DNA from: Lepas anatifera
Lineage: Eukaryota > Arthropoda > Thecostraca > Lepadidae
NCBI GenBank assembly: GCA_034440635.1
Contig: JAOTON010002098.1
Coordinates: 496,001-560,000, forward strand
Direction: 5' to 3'
Length of the DNA: 64,000 bases
A program made the translations under genes and the position numbers. Each line of letters begins with the position of its first letter. Position 1 is the stretch's first letter. The notes under the pieces are model-generated. The model had not been told where the DNA came from, did not search any database, and was given only the letters and a program-made list of their open reading frames with translations. This document shows, piece by piece, positions 9,266-22,595 of the stretch.

Positions 9266-12189
9266 GTCACAAGTAAACACGGGGCATGTTAACACCAGTT
9301 ATGACCACCCAGTTTCACCTTAGTCAGTCCTGTTCCATTTTGTCCCGGGAAATATATCCAACGAGTGGTCCCATCCTGGTCCATTTTTGTCTTTTCATTC
9401 GTCATTTTTTGGAAGAAAAAAATCCAGTCCCGTTCTGAATAAGAATGGCGAGATTCTGTCCTATCTCGACCTACTGTGTAATTTTCATCACGTTTGGTCC
9501 ATAACCCAGCATGGATAAACAAGCTTTATGTGGATCAGAAGACATAGATACACTCTGAGTACATGCACAGTTATGAATGATAACAAATTATGGTGCATGC
9601 AACAAAACTAGTACCACACGGCTTTTCCAAACTTAAAGGCTTCGCTGTCTCAAAAAGTGTCTAAGCCTGGCAAGAAAGGCGGATTCACTTTTGAGGAGTT
9701 TTACGAAGAGGCACAGGTCACATTGAAGGTCGTGCCGGATCTCATCTTCACACGCAAAGCTTGAAACGTTCTGCAACAGCTGGGTCTGCACGATACGACA
9801 CGAAGGTGCTGCTTTCTGCCACATGGCTGACACACACGGGACAGATAACAGTGCACTGAGTGCGCTCGATGCCGATGTGAATGTTTAACAATGGTTCACA
9901 GCTTCAGCTGAAGAGCTGGGGCCGACCATTACCTTTGCTGTGAACTAGGGAATGAGAGGTTCCCACGATTCTTACTATATCTATATATTTGCAACTTCTG
10001 AGCTTATTTCACGAGAGATGATGGCTGAGAATATGAGAATATTAGAAGTCAGTCAGAACTCGGCGGCAGCGGGGCTGTGGACTGTGAACAGTGCACTAGT
10101 TTGATCAATTTGGAGGTCGTGGCGACACAAACCCTTCCCCACCCCACTCGCAGATAGGTAGGATAATCAACTATAAATCACCCTGTAATGCACACAAATT
10201 CTAGTAAAAGCAAAATGTCAAATATGCACAGTTCCTTGAATATCCCTCTGATGATCTCGGCGCTAGAATGACAGACAGCGGCAGTCAAACAACGTAGTTG
10301 GGAGGTTTCCATAAAAATAGTTCAAGCTAAAATTCGGCTGTTAGCTTATGTTTACATCCATATTCAACTACCGATGGCTTCTCAGCTATTTCATTTTTGA
10401 CCGTTTCCTTAATATCTAACCCAACCCGTCACGACGCCTAGAATGACTTTCTGGTCGACCCAATTATAGGCGTTATCAGGGCATTATAAACCAGTGTAAC
10501 CACTTCAAGAAGCTCACTTCTGTCCCAAAGTTGTATACATCGTTCAATTTCGACATAATACGAGCAGTCCTGTCCTTACCACGAGCAAAGATAAAAGTGT
10601 AACAAAACCCGATGAGTTTGTGGTTTTCCACCGGGTTTCTCATCATCGAAAATGTCCAAGACTCACTGGCTCAGTCAATTCTTGGCTAGTGTTGATGAGA
10701 CCGAGCTCATTACTTTTTTGTTAAATTTTTAGCCCTGGATAGTTCTAAAATTTTCCATTTCAATACGTCATCAAATGCACTTCTACAAAACATAGTTTGC
10801 CTCTTACTTAATTTATAGGATAAGTTCTTAGCAGCCTTAAATACAAAATCAGAATCCTTCAAACCAACATGAATTCATTGGATACTGAAAACATATTTGT
10901 CTTATGAAACATTTAAAAATATATATCATTAATCTAACAATCTAACAATATTTATAGAATTAGTGGCGAGGTACAGCTTGGAAGGGACGTAAATAACAAC
11001 AACGGCACTTCAATAATCCATCGCCAAAAAACATATATTCCTTATTGGGCAGTATGAGGGGCAAACTCTAGATCGGGCTGGTCTTGATCACATTTGATCA
11101 CCATGCTTGATATTCAAGGGCACACCTACTACTAAAAGACGTTCGGTCGCCTTCGAGAAAAGGGAAAGCATGTCGCATAAGAACCGCGGGGAATTTAAAC
11201 ACCTTTTTGCTCGGTTCGGTCAGTGACTTTTTGCTTTGGCTCTGTTCGGTCTCAACTCGAGAGCGAACCAGCTCTGAAATGCCCTTTTCAATGTATTTAC
11301 GAGATATTTTAAACATAAAAGGTTGCAGATCAACCCATTAATTATGCCGGGTGAACACAACAATGCAGATTTACTGTATTAAAAAAATTGAATGGAGTAG
11401 GCAGTCAAAAACAAATTAACTTTTTGTGTGTTTAAAAGTAGTGACAGAAGTCATGGTTAAAAAGAATAAAGCTTATAACTCGCTGAGAAAACGTCGTTCT
11501 AGATTTCTCTGGCGAACAAGTCACGATTGTTCGACGAGCTCTGAGGAAAGAAGAGGGGGGGTGCAAACACAATTTGAACCCCTTGGTCGCCTTTGGGGAG
11601 GGCCATGACCCAGATGCCCCCCACCGTGGGATCGCGCCTGGTCAGGACCTCTAGTGACAGCAGATATGTGGTTTGATTCATTACACAATACATTTTCACC
11701 AAATTCGCTATTCTACAGGAGCCTCCAGCGGGGCCCAAGGCAGCGCGGCAGAAAAATCTGATATCCGCCAAAATAGGCAAAATATCAATTTTACAGAAGC
11801 CTACACAGAATGTAGCGGCGAGCCCAAGTGTTTGGTGATTTTAGGCACTGGTGTGGAATGGCTGGGTATATGAGGCGTGATAGTAGCGAGGAAATCTAAC
11901 CAAAGGTAGTGTTTTGAAGACAATTCGGCTTAATTTTGGTATGAAATAAAACAATGGATTTTAGAATAAAATTTAGTACATTGGTAATTAAAAAATATTG
12001 TAGTAATTGCATGATTCCACAGCCAATTTGTAGAACTCCTTAGGTGTATCTTTTACAACTTCAACCCCCTAAAACAATTTTAGAGCGTATTCAATTTTCG
12101 GTTCTAACTCCAATAGTTACACAGCCTTCGAATTTTGTTACACATCCTCTTCTGGAAGTTTAGAAGGCTTCGACGGTGGCACCGTGCAT
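9266..12189. other. Unassigned sequence; degenerate purine/pyrimidine repeat at its start
   Basis: Between 9300 and 9520 there is a weak repetition of GTCCCRT/ATGGGAC-like words; similar words occur at 44270-44500 and 48410-48620, suggesting one old degenerate repeat family. The rest shows no gene or element that I can support. Confidence 0.3.
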
Positions 12190-12640
12190 AGTTACCGCCG
12201 TGGTTCAAAACGCAGTCCTCTGTAAATCCGCCTGCTCAATGGCTTCCACTGGGTGCAGCACCACTCTGCGCACACCATCACACCTCACGACACTCCGTGT
12301 GAACGCACCCTTCTGGCCCGACCACCGATGAATGACTGAAGACCTGTGTGGAGGCTACAGCCGAGCAGGGCCCCCCGGGAGGGGGAGGGGCCCGCACGTG
12401 CCATTGGGCCACACCCTGGTTCACTCCCAGCCGCCGCCGTGTCGGCCGCGGCGACGCGCACAAACATCTCACAAACAATGTCGGCGACGGCGACAACACA
12501 CTGGAAGCACACAAACAGAGGCGGTGCTCTCGCAAACAATGTCTGGGACGCTATCATGATTGTATCCTCGAAACTCGCATAGCTTAACGCACAGAAAATG
12601 CGTGTTAACATTGCGCACTGCGCTAAGCTATGTAGGCTGA
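12190..12640. other. GC-rich, CpG-rich block
   Basis: GC is much higher than in the flanks and open frames overlap on both strands, as expected from GC-rich DNA lacking TA-containing stops. At 12576-12632 a short inverted repeat pairs GCATAGCTTAACGC with GCGCTAAGCTATG. It could be a CpG island or an exon, but no domain, start or splice site stands out. Confidence 0.35.
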
Positions 12641-13789
12641 GGCCACTGTTTGCATCGATTAGTGAAAAGACAAAGCTAAATGCTTACTTTGGATATCGGG
12701 GGTCATGCACACACTGGCACGATCCAAGTTTAACCATCTGCGTAAATTTCTTCCCCCTAAGAGGAACTTTCGTCCTTTTCTGGAAAATAGTCTGAACCAG
12801 TGTTTCATTAGGAGAAAGGAAGGGAGAAAGAATACCTTTGTTTAACAGGAAAGAACCCATGACCAAATAAGAACACCGGGGAAAAACCTGACTGCAGATG
12901 GATTTATCATCATCATCATCATCATCTTTTTATTTAATTTTACATACTGATAGGGAACAGAAGTAAGGGAACAGAACAGCAAAAGAAGACATGAGCAGGG
13001 CAAAGCAATAAGGAGCAACAAAAGAAAGACATTTATAGGTATACAGCATCGAACAAAAGGAAGCAGGCGAGCACGTAGTTAGATTATTGCAGATGATCAA
13101 CACAGCATGCATGATCAACAACATATCGTTATCATTTTCCTAAATAAGTAAATGAATTTAGAGATAGATCTCTTTCAAAACACATTCAACTCAAGCTCCA
13201 GAAAAGTAATTTCACATCATAGAAGCTTTATACTTTAGAAGGTCCTCAAATGGTGTCTCTCTCCCTCTTTCTTCCTCTCCCCCTCTCCCCTCCCCCTCTC
13301 TCTCTCTCTTCCTCTCCCCTCTCTCTCCCTCTCTTTCTCCCTGCCTCTCTCGGAACAGGATACTCCAGGGAGCGTGCTGAACGTTCGTCAGAGCCTCAGC
13401 CCAGTCGTTTGAGTGGCAGACAAGGATGCCTGCAGCCTTGCGTGACCTGAAACAATATAGACCATGCAGTGGCCATTCTGGTGAATACCTTCAGCTATCC
13501 GGACAGGAACTAGTATTGGGATTTATATCCAATAAACTCACAGTTAATTGGCCTTAAATATCGATTATAAATGCTTCCCACGGCACTGAATGCGGGATAA
13601 AGAAATGGCTTGCATTTTTAAGGCTTTCTGATCACTTGACTCTGCCATGATGATGGTGGAGTAAAGTGACCATGACGCTATATTCTTAGGTGCTCCTCTA
13701 CCCGTATGGCAGTAACAGCCGCCAGCGTATCTTTACAATAAATAAAGCAACAACAAATCGCTCTGTCGTTAAGAGACTACTTTGATGCG
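12641..13789. other. Unassigned sequence with simple repeats
   Basis: Holds an (ATC)n run at 12908-12928 and a CT-rich tract at 13254-13352. No gene is supported. Confidence 0.45.
13254..13352. repeat. Homopyrimidine (CT)-rich tract
   Basis: About 100 bp almost entirely of C and T on the plus strand, mixing CTCT and CCCCT words. Such mirror-like homopyrimidine tracts can adopt triplex (H-DNA) structure and are prone to polymerase slippage. Confidence 0.9.
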
Positions 13790-14089
13790 TTGTAAGCGTT
13801 CCCCATTCCATACCGTCTGCCATTGGTGGCTGGCAGCTGGTGGCTCTTCCCCGCACGTTGAGGGCGGCGCTGGAGCCGCAGCCCACAGCTCTCCGTGCAA
13901 AATTGCACGGCTACAAGGGCACAACAGCACCAGGCAGCGCCTGACGTCTGGAACAGGCGTGAAGGCTATTGGGAGCCGGTGGCCACACCCGGCGTGAAAT
14001 CCTGGACGCCGGCCCGGACCGGAGCAGCGGTAGAGTACATCAGGGCGGAGAAGATTCCGATCCGGCTCGGCCCTCGTCCGAGTTTTACC
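13790..14089. other. GC-rich block interrupted on its right by a TIR element
   Basis: About 300 bp with GC near 60 percent and overlapping open frames on both strands (for example 13895-14374 plus and 13769-14182 minus). The GC-rich sequence resumes at about 15383-15475 after the TIR element, so the element probably landed inside it. No protein family is recognised in any frame. Confidence 0.35.
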
Positions 14090-15382
14090 ACCTGGGCCCC
14101 GTTTCATAAAAGTTGTAGAAATGCGGCGTGTTTTACGCACATTCACCTGCAAAGTTACGCCGTACTCAGAATCACGTTTCACAAAGAGCGGCGACTTTCA
14201 CGCGAAAGCGGCGTAGATATCAAATGCAGCGTGAATTACGCCCAATTCCAGAATGGAATTACCCTTACAAATATGGCGTGTAACTGCTTTATTAAGATGA
14301 AAATCGCATATATATTTTTAATAAATTATTTGAATGAAAATTATTGTACTTATTTGCTCTTATTCGATTTTTAAGTTTCTAATGCACTTTACAAGTACTG
14401 CGGCGGAAGATGCACTATCAGCTGACGCAATAAAAATACGACGGATTTGTTTTTGGCCGTACCTCTTTTTTGGTAGTTACTGTCAAGAAGGTCCTAAAAG
14501 GATATTGTATTGTTGTGCGAGTGTAGTTCAGTAGAATTTTATGTGAATTGTGCTTACTTATCATGGTGAACTGTGAAGGTCTGTGAACCTTATAATTTCG
14601 TGAAACTGGGAAAGGAATAGTGAGTAAACATCTTTGAAGAATAACAAGATCAAGATGCTGGTACTTAGGTACCTAGGTATATTATCATTTTCGCCAGAGG
14701 CCTCAGTAGAGATACTTGGATTTTGTTGGTGACAGATACCTTAAATTGAATTTTACCTCCATAGAGTCCATATAACACTTTGTCAGTGTCAGCCTATCTA
14801 GGGTTTTGTCCTCGCTAGACTGTAAAATAACAGTAACGGCAGAAAGTCAAAGTAAAAATCATGTAGCTTTCCTGTGTATTTGATCAATAGGTATCATCAT
14901 TTTTGCCATACCAAATGGCCATAGAACTCTACATATCAGCTTAATTTGGCATGTGCAACTTGCACTTTATACCTGTGCAAGGAAAACTTGCCACACTTCC
15001 TTTTAAGTTTATTTTACATTCATGACTCTTTTGTCCTTCACTACACTACCTAATTTTGCTTCAGATTCAGAAATCCGAAAGAATTATATATTTTTCTGTT
15101 TTGTTCTTTGTCTGATAAATGTTACGCTGCTATATCTTGCATAGCTTTTCAGGCGTGTTTTACATATTCAACGAACATGTTGTCTGCTATATGAAACAAT
15201 ATTGGCAATATTCTACGCTGAATTCCAGTACAGCGTAGTTTAGGCAGCGTAACTTTGAGAAGTTGTATTTTACGCTGCATTTTTGTGAAACAAGATTGTG
15301 GTGTATTATTCCTTTCTACGCTGCATTATGCTACTTCTACGCTATAAGCATAAGTTACGCCTTTTATGAAATGGGGCCCAGG
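14090..15382. mobile_element. 1.3 kb non-autonomous DNA transposon with GGGCCC ends
   Basis: The left end reads GGGCCCCGTTTCATAAAA and the right end TTTTATGAAATGGGGCCC, forming an 18 bp terminal inverted repeat with one mismatch. GTAGAAATGC/TTACGC words recur just inside both ends. The interior is AT-rich with many TTACGCTG-like words near the right end and no transposase frame. GGGCCC..TTTCATAAA ends are a common theme of short DNA elements in marine invertebrates. Target duplication is unclear because the ends are themselves palindromic. Confidence 0.7.
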
Positions 15383-15661
15383 TCTCGGTACCACCAGGTC
15401 CCGCGGCTGGAACAGTTACTCATTTTGGACGGAGTGATTCAAGTGAAACCAGCCCCAGGTGTAGCTGGGGGATAGTTTTCGTGGAGCACGAACTGAAAAA
15501 GGATCAGTGAATTCCCTGACCCAAGAATGGATACATTTCTTACTTGTAACACCACCCTTTTGTCATATGCATAGAAGCCATGAATGTTAAAAGTGAACCC
15601 TTAAGTTGTTAAATTTTCCTCTCTTTTCAGTTATGAAATTCTTGATGTTTATACATTCGTA
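15383..15661. other. Continuation of the GC-rich block, then AT-rich sequence
   Basis: The first 90 bp are GC-rich like 13790-14089. Nothing further is recognised. Confidence 0.35.
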
Positions 15662-15961
15662 GAAGCATGGGCATCGAAATTTGGGGGCGGGGCTCGCCCC
15701 TCCCAAGTCGCGGAGCAGGGTGGATGTTCTACAAAAAAATGGAACTCGACCAAGTCTTTTATTTTTCTCTATTACTTTCGTCGACCTACTAAAATGTGTT
15801 GGTGAAATGCACCGTCTCTACCAACGGCATCCAATGGTGTTGGTGAAATGCACCGTCTCTACCAACAGCATCCAATGGGTGTGTCCAAAGTTCGCTCCCC
15901 CAGCTCATCGCCAGTCTGAAGTATGTCCCCCCAGTAAAAATTATGTGGTTACGTCCCTGGG
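15662..15961. mobile_element. MITE-like element with GGGGGC/CCCCCC ends
   Basis: The left part reads CGAAATTTGGGGGCGGGG and the right part CCCCCCAGTAAAAATTATG followed by ACGTCCCTGG; they form a weak inverted repeat. It contains an internal 41 bp direct tandem duplication (15796-15877) with one difference. No coding capacity. Confidence 0.45.
15796..15877. repeat. 41-bp direct duplication
   Basis: Two adjacent units starting GTGTTGGTGAAATGCACCG at 15796 and 15837, nearly identical. Confidence 0.9.
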
Positions 15962-16311
15962 CAGAGGCTCACTCCTTTTACTGTGATATCAGAAGAAATA
16001 GTAAAGTACGTATGAAGCTTCAGTTCTTGGATATCCCCATGGTTATCCATTGTCTTTACCCCAAAATCCTTGAAATTTGTATGGCCTGAACACCTAACAG
16101 GACAGAAATTTGCAATGCCAGGTTTCAAAAAATGTTTTATCAGGCTGCACGTGCCATTACGATAAGATACTCCACGTGACTGAAACGGCATATCCATTTG
16201 CAAGCAGTGATTATCAATATGGATTCCATTCATACCCGAAAACTACAACCATATCGACAAAAACCCGAACCCAAATCCGTATCGATACATGAGATTACTT
16301 GGATCCTTCCA
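15962..16311. other. Unassigned sequence
   Basis: No supported feature. Confidence 0.35.
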
Positions 16312-16440
16312 GTGGCGGATCGGGGGCAAAAGGCAATTGCCCCCAAACGGAAGTCGGGGCAAAACTATGTTTTTGCCCCAAGGATCGACCTCCTTTTTCG
16401 ACTTTTTAGTTTATAGGAACATTTTGGTGCTTTAACTCTC
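16312..16440 (+). mobile_element. MITE fragment with GTGGCGGATC end
   Basis: Starts AGTGGCGGATCGGGGGC and continues with CAATTGCCCCC, GGGGCAAAA and TCGACCTCC words. It matches 3488-3594 read on the opposite strand. Only the left end is clear. Confidence 0.5.
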
Positions 16441-18839
16441 ACTTACGGACCAATTAAGTTCGTGAATATCGGGCCTTGATGGAAAGGATCTTGGCTTTTT
16501 TCGCCCGTGACTTTTTTTGTTCTTGCCTGAAACACCCGTACGAAGTTTTTGGCATTTGGTTGCGCGACTTTTTGTTGCTTGGTCCAACCCGATCGCCACT
16601 GGATCCTTCCACCAATGAGATTAAACCCGCGAACGTACGGGACTGAATATCGATTCACCTACGTCTATGCCAGACAAACCCGCAGCGTCCGTCAACTCTC
16701 TACCCATTCCTGTTGGTAAACTGCTCTATCTAAAATACAACCAGATACCACGTTGATTGATCACTTTATATCAAGGATTATTATAGTATTTAATTATCAC
16801 AGATCTGTAGATCTCCAAATACGGGACATCCCTCCAGACTGAGAGTGTCCCTGAACCTTTTTTCAGCTGTAGACAGAGCCCAAGTAATGGTGGTAGCTTC
16901 ACCATCTGTGACGAGTTACCGTTTCAAAGTGAAATGGATGTCCTTCGCACCGGGGTCTGTGGACAAGCTGAACCTGTTTTATCTCTTCAAGTGGAGATGC
17001 TGCACTTCGTGGCCTGCGAGTGATGCGGGCTATCTGTATTGATCAGCACTCGGAGGCCATTGGACAGAGCAGCTCGGTGCAGTCTGAAATCCCATATACC
17101 GGAATGGTGCTAGGCATTCATATTTTACTGATTATTCAATTGGACTGTTTCAGAAAAACTGAAAAAGGGACTGATCTGCAAGCGAGATAATATCTAACAT
17201 ATATGCTATATAATAGACAAAATGTTGAAGCTGTTACTTTCTCATTCTAAAAAAATCACTCATATACTGAGCTGTTTTTAAGGCACAAAGACAAGTTTTG
17301 CTGAGATAAGGCTCTATTATAAAGATGCTCAGCAAATTGTGGAAAATTCGTAGCCATCCTCCCAAATTCAAGTTTCTTATCGATGGTTATACAAATGCCT
17401 GTGTATACTAAGAGGTGACGGGCACAGGCACTGGATGTCCCAGGCTAAGGTGGGTCGATTTCCACAGCCTTTTCCAGGCCTTTTGCGTCCGCTCAGCTTC
17501 GGTAGAGTCCCCGAGAAGGCTTCTTAATCACCCAACAGCCCAATACTCCTCTCAAGTGGGACCACTGGGCTTTTTATTGGTTATATGAATAATAAGAAGG
17601 GCACAAAATCTCCTCCAGGGAATTACTAGAACTAATTGAAGATCTGAGCCGTACTTATTGCCATTTAGGTTGTTCCACAAAAAGCATGAGGTGTATGGAT
17701 GAACTGGGTGCAGAGATGAACAGATATTGCATGTAGGCGACAGTGTGGTCTCTCACTGAATACCCGTGCCCTAGACGGTCAAAGCTCTGACTTCTAACCT
17801 CGTTAGTGAAGGTTCGCTGCTTTGCACCGTCAGGATTCATGCAATTTTCCCGGCCTAAAGAGGAGCGCTCATTTTCAACCATTGAAGCCAGAGAAAATAC
17901 CCCTCATAAGCATTCAAGGCTACGGGAATAGTTGTCTTGCTGTCGGTCTCGCAGACTGATGCCAAGAATGCTCCAGGAATTTAAAGTAGATCCGGCAACC
18001 ATTACAATAAGCACAGCATTATCTGTGTTTTGAAGATTTCGCAGTTTGGTAAGCCGGAAAAATTTAAATAGTTGAGGACCTATCTTAACATAAGAAGAAA
18101 GATAATCTAATTTGGGCGTAAAGCTGAATTTGTCGCCACCGATTGCTTGTTGAATAAAACATTGTCCAGACGTGATAGCTGAAATTAGTATCTGGGACAT
18201 CATCATTACCGTCTAAATAGCCATGCCTTTACAATACCATTTTCTTCCATTTTCATTGCAGTGCAATCACCATTCAGACTGTCATTATTGACCCCATTAT
18301 CACGCGCAACTATAACGTAAAGGCAGTGCAGACTCGCCGCTTACAAAATGAGAACGAGACGCCAATCTATTCTTTCGCTGCTACAGCTTCGTAACATTTA
18401 GCATTCAAAGTCTCTGATTTATAGTGATAACAGTTGCGTGTTTGTTCTTTGACTACCCGTTATACACCAATAAAGCACGGACACAAATTTGGTACCACTG
18501 GAAATTTATGATTCGGTATTCCTCAAATCGATCCAGTCGTATGGTCAGGGCAGGTACTGGAACACCGTTCCATGCGTTGCTATTGGAAAAAGCTCTTGCC
18601 CTCCTTTTTGGATTTATTACCGATGAATCGTGGAAACCGCTACCAAATCAGAAGAGACACCCTCCATTGTGATAATTTGGTTCTCGTTCTCGAGTGAATA
18701 TTAATGATAGTCATCTCTGCTTATTGTTGGTATTTAAGTTGCTGAATCACTCTTTAAATGTGAGGCATATTTGTGAAAAAATGTTTTTTCCGGCCTCCTC
18801 ATACAATTATAGAATATAAAAAGTAAAACCCTTATTCGC
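16441..18839. other. Unassigned intergenic sequence
   Basis: No frame longer than about 100 codons and no repeat that I can support. Confidence 0.4.
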
Positions 18840-18920
18840 TAAAATTGATATATTATATTAGATATATATATATATATTGTTTACATATACATTTAGTCGA
18901 TATATAGTAAAGTAAAATAA

Positions 18921-18921
<1 letters not shown>

Positions 18922-18964
<43 letters not shown>
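18922..18964. repeat. (TA)n microsatellite
   Basis: Left TA array of the pair that brackets PLE locus 3. A shorter, impure TA tract precedes it at about 18860-18880. Confidence 0.9.
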
Positions 18965-18969
<5 letters not shown>

Positions 18970-19081
18970 GTAGGTAATGTCTTGTTTGAGTTTTACGAAC
19001 GATTGCGACATAATCTCACTGACGAAGGTTTAAAATAAACCAATACGTTTGAGTATGGGCAAACCAGTGTTTTTAGTAATG
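18965..19081 (+). mobile_element. Short PLE 3' end between TA arrays (locus 3)
   Basis: Only 117 bp. It holds CTGACGA (19019-19025), one extra A, a perfect stem GGTTT/AAACC (19027-19031 with 19037-19041), and then AATACG where GAAACG is expected. A second perfect stem GTTTG/CAAAC follows, with an ATG (19055) in its loop. The layout matches locus 1 and both arms of the palindrome at 24251-25120. The core is mutated, so any ribozyme should be dead. Confidence 0.5.

Positions 19082-19124
<43 letters not shown>
19082..19124. repeat. (TA)n microsatellite
   Basis: Right TA array of the pair flanking PLE locus 3. Confidence 0.9.
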
Positions 19125-19127
<3 letters not shown>

Positions 19128-19844
19128 TGCAAAATCTTTAAAGGGAATGTAGCACCTTGGTCGAATCCTGGAATTTAGTGAAATTAGGCGTATTTTTAGC
19201 CAAAAATAATGAAACCACTCATGATTTCTCTGAAAAATGTACAATAAACTCAATATTTTGTTTTTAAAAATGCACCTGTAGAAAAAGAAATAAATATCAG
19301 CATGTGGATGATGTCACGATCTGGCAACCACTACCATACTTGAAACGCTTCAAGGGCTTCGATTGGCTGATGCTCATCGTGACGTCAGCATATGTCGTCA
19401 CACCAGCAGCTCACAACAATGGCCACCGGCGACGGGGGGCTGATGGGGGGCTGGTGTCAGGTAGGTTTTAGCTTTTTTCTACGGAAATATCGAGTTCCAA
19501 GACAAATGAAATATGGATTACCGGGTTTTCCGACTTGCTTTACAACTTGGCAATCTCAGTTAAAATCACGTTGTGAAGGTGCCACATACCATTTAAGAAG
19601 CAGTACGAAAGAGATAAGGGTACGCAACAGGTTTTTGGTTGCTTAGCTACGACCGAGATGGTGGGGCCTTAGAATGAAAAGCTAGGCTTACGATAGAGCC
19701 AGGTAGCAATGTAGCATGCTACCTGGCTGCTAACAAATTCAGTGTTTCTGTTCTTCCCGCGGGATTACAGAGAAAATCAGCTTTTTTAGCACCCTTGGTG
19801 TGATGTTTTGTAAGCAGGAAAACCTGTAGCTCTCGCTCCTATTA
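19125..19844. other. Unassigned sequence
   Basis: No supported gene. Contains an 84-codon plus frame at 19392-19646 without a recognisable domain. Confidence 0.35.
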
Positions 19845-20841
19845 TTAACCCTCGCCCCGTTGGGGGTGGGTTGAATACACCCTCGGGGTTTTCCTGCGTA
19901 CGAAAAAACAGCGGCGCGAAGCGCCACCGTACTTGGCACACCTTATCCTTAATCAATTCCGCAACTTTCCTCACAATTCTAAGGTTGGATCATCTAAGAT
20001 CAGGTCACCAGTGCAGGTCAAGTGACCTCACCGCAAAAAACATTGTTTAAGGTGGCATAAGTAAGAAATGTATGAATCTATCGGATTGAAACTTATACCA
20101 CATAATGGGTTCACCGAGTGCTACAAAATATATTCCGGAATTTTTCATATCGATGGCCTAAGGCCAGGTACAGATCACATGACCTCTCCATTGGAAATGC
20201 ACGGGGAAAAGCGGAATTGGGCTGTATTTTTGTAGATACAGCTGAGGATACCGTCGTATTCTCCAAATCGTAGTGTTCTGGGCCCCTTTCCAGGCTCATG
20301 TTGCAATTTGTTACCTGTGACCTCTGAGAGGTGATCTGGGGCTTCTTAAGCAGTTTTCAGGCTTGGTTCAAACACTTCGCAGGAAAAGATGATACAACTT
20401 TTATTTTGATACAATTACGTTTGAATTGCTATTGCAAGTCGATCTATATGCCTTTTGACTATGCTAGGTCGGACAGTGAGCTCGGCCTAACCTGAGGTCA
20501 GATCATCTGTGTTTTGACCTAGTATACCCATTTTATACATCATTCGATTCGCTGTGACTAGAAAAGCGAATGGTGCCTGAAAATGATTCTAACTCAACTG
20601 TGTCAGACGCTAGAGCCCAAAAGCACTAACCTAACATGTAACCTTCTTGACCTGTCATGACCTCAATATAGTCTTGAGCCAAAAAGTAACCAATATAGTG
20701 ATCAATAAATTTGTATGAGCTATTCATCAGCCTTCGCGTTTTTTGCGCTATCCCGCATAGAAGCTGAGTTTAAGGGAGGGGGTGTTCAAACACCCCCTCC
20801 ATGGCGAAGGTGGGTCGGAGGCCCACCGAGGCGCAGGTTAA
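19845..20841 (+). mobile_element. AGGTCA-rich TTAA element, copy C
   Basis: Bounded by TTAA at 19845-19848 and 20838-20841; left end TTAA-CCCTCGCCCC, right end GAGGCGCAGG-TTAA. Near the left end is a GC hairpin (GGCGC/GCGCC, about 19911-19930), matching the position of the hairpin in copies B, E and F. An inverted AGGTCA pair spaced by two bases lies at 20015-20028. Near the right end a 26 bp palindrome (20776-20801) pairs GGAGGGGGTGTT with its complement. It shares the left third with copies E and F and diverges in the middle. Confidence 0.65.
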
Positions 20842-22595
20842 GTCACGAAGGTCACATTATGGAGCTGAAAGTGCACACTAGCCGACTGCGCCACCCAAAC
20901 CCATCATTGTCCGGAATAAAAAAAAACGGAGAGCACGGGATAATCTTTAAAAATATAAACAAAAAGATATACTTATAAACCCGTAGCCATTTCTTAGTAC
21001 AAAGACATCTGCTCCATGTAAGCGAGTGTCTGCGATCTTAAATGTTCAAAATAAAAACTAAAAGGGGCATACTCCAGGCACGCTGCCACATACAAATCGA
21101 AATGAGTAGCCGAACGGCGTAAAACGCTGCGAGACATTGTGGGCGTGTTTCTGGACGTGACTCGTATTGGAGATATTTAATATTCCGCGCAGGAGGAGCG
21201 GAGTCAATCGTGCCTGACAACATGTTGTGTGTAATTAGGATATCGTATTGGATTCTCCTGTTTACCAAAATGTTAATTTTGAACAAAGTCAAATCCTGAT
21301 ACGCAAGCAATGCTAAAATTCTGGACGAAATTAATGTGAGCCAGATAAGATGTCTGCGTGCATGATATGTTTTTCCGTGGTACAAAACCAGTGCCGGTTC
21401 AAGGCTTCCATTTGGGGAGGGGGGCTAGGGGCTCAATCCTACCCCACTGTTACATCAAGTACCCTCTCACTATGTGATTTCTATGGATGAACATTCAGAT
21501 AATTCCGGAGGTAGAGCTTCTTTCTACAAAATCAATATGCGTATTTTTGTACCTTGGAAACATTTTATTTCAGGCAAATGTAACAAAATAACACAAGGAA
21601 CCGAGCTTTAGCTAGTCTTCAGATTATTTGTTGTATTTTTTTGAAGCTTTCGTTTTTGAAAGCACTTATTAGATTGAGTAAAGTCTTTCGGCCGTGTATA
21701 ATATATGCACTGAGCCAATTTCTTAGTTCAATTATATTTTTAGCTCCATCTTTGGTTTTCCCTCATGGAAATGTTTCGGAATGGCTAGTTTGGTATATGA
21801 TACGTATGTATGTATGTATGTAAATCGGTGATGGAACACAAATCACAGACTTAAGACTCCTGCAGACTTCAAGACACGCCAGATATACGGGCCAAATATA
21901 CCTCCACCGAATCGTCCAAATCTAAACTGCTGGCCACATTTTTGTTCACGTAATTGCGCAGCAGCAGCAAGCGATTGACCTACGGCGGCAATGCCATAAA
22001 GCTGATACCAATGGTGTACTGGAATATATAGGTAAGGAAGTGTGATTTGTAGCCCACTTGGCACAGAAAACCTCTGACATCCAATATTACGCTGCGGAAA
22101 CAGGAGAAGAGTACAGGGTGGCTGGTGCAGCTCGAAACCTTATCAGTGAAGTAGGTATGATGCGGTGCATTGTAACTGAAAAGGAACCCTTCGTGTTTGT
22201 GTTCAGGAGCATAAGAGAGGCGACGTCAGGGGCGGATGCCGTACTTCAGTAAGGCAGAGGGGAATGTTAGCCTCGGGACTCGGAGGCACCAACCCTTTTT
22301 TCATTTAATGGGTGTGAAATATTGCAAACATAAAACTTATTTAGATGCAGGGATGGGTCCAGAATTTCCTGAAGAAGATGGGGAGGTGGAGGTAAGCCTC
22401 GGGTCCCCCGCTCGGGAGACCAGCAATTTTGTATTTATGGAATGCTAGATATTTGCAAACTGAACAATTTGTGTAGTCATATATTTTGTTTTTAAATTTT
22501 AATATTTTAGGAGGCCTCGTGAGACTAACTCCGTGGCCTCCGAGACCAATGCTTTGGTCTCCAGGATCAATTCTTGGAGCCTCCAAGACAAACTC
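20842..22595. other. Unassigned sequence with degraded MITE ends
   Basis: Words such as GGGGAGGGGGGC near 21413 and GTCAGGGGCGGATGCC at 22227 look like isolated ends of the GGATCC/GGACGC short elements. No gene is supported. Confidence 0.35.

Noticed and set aside
13895..14374. 159-codon plus-strand frame as a gene
   Set aside because: It crosses the left boundary of the TIR element at 14090, so half of it is transposon sequence, and no domain is seen.
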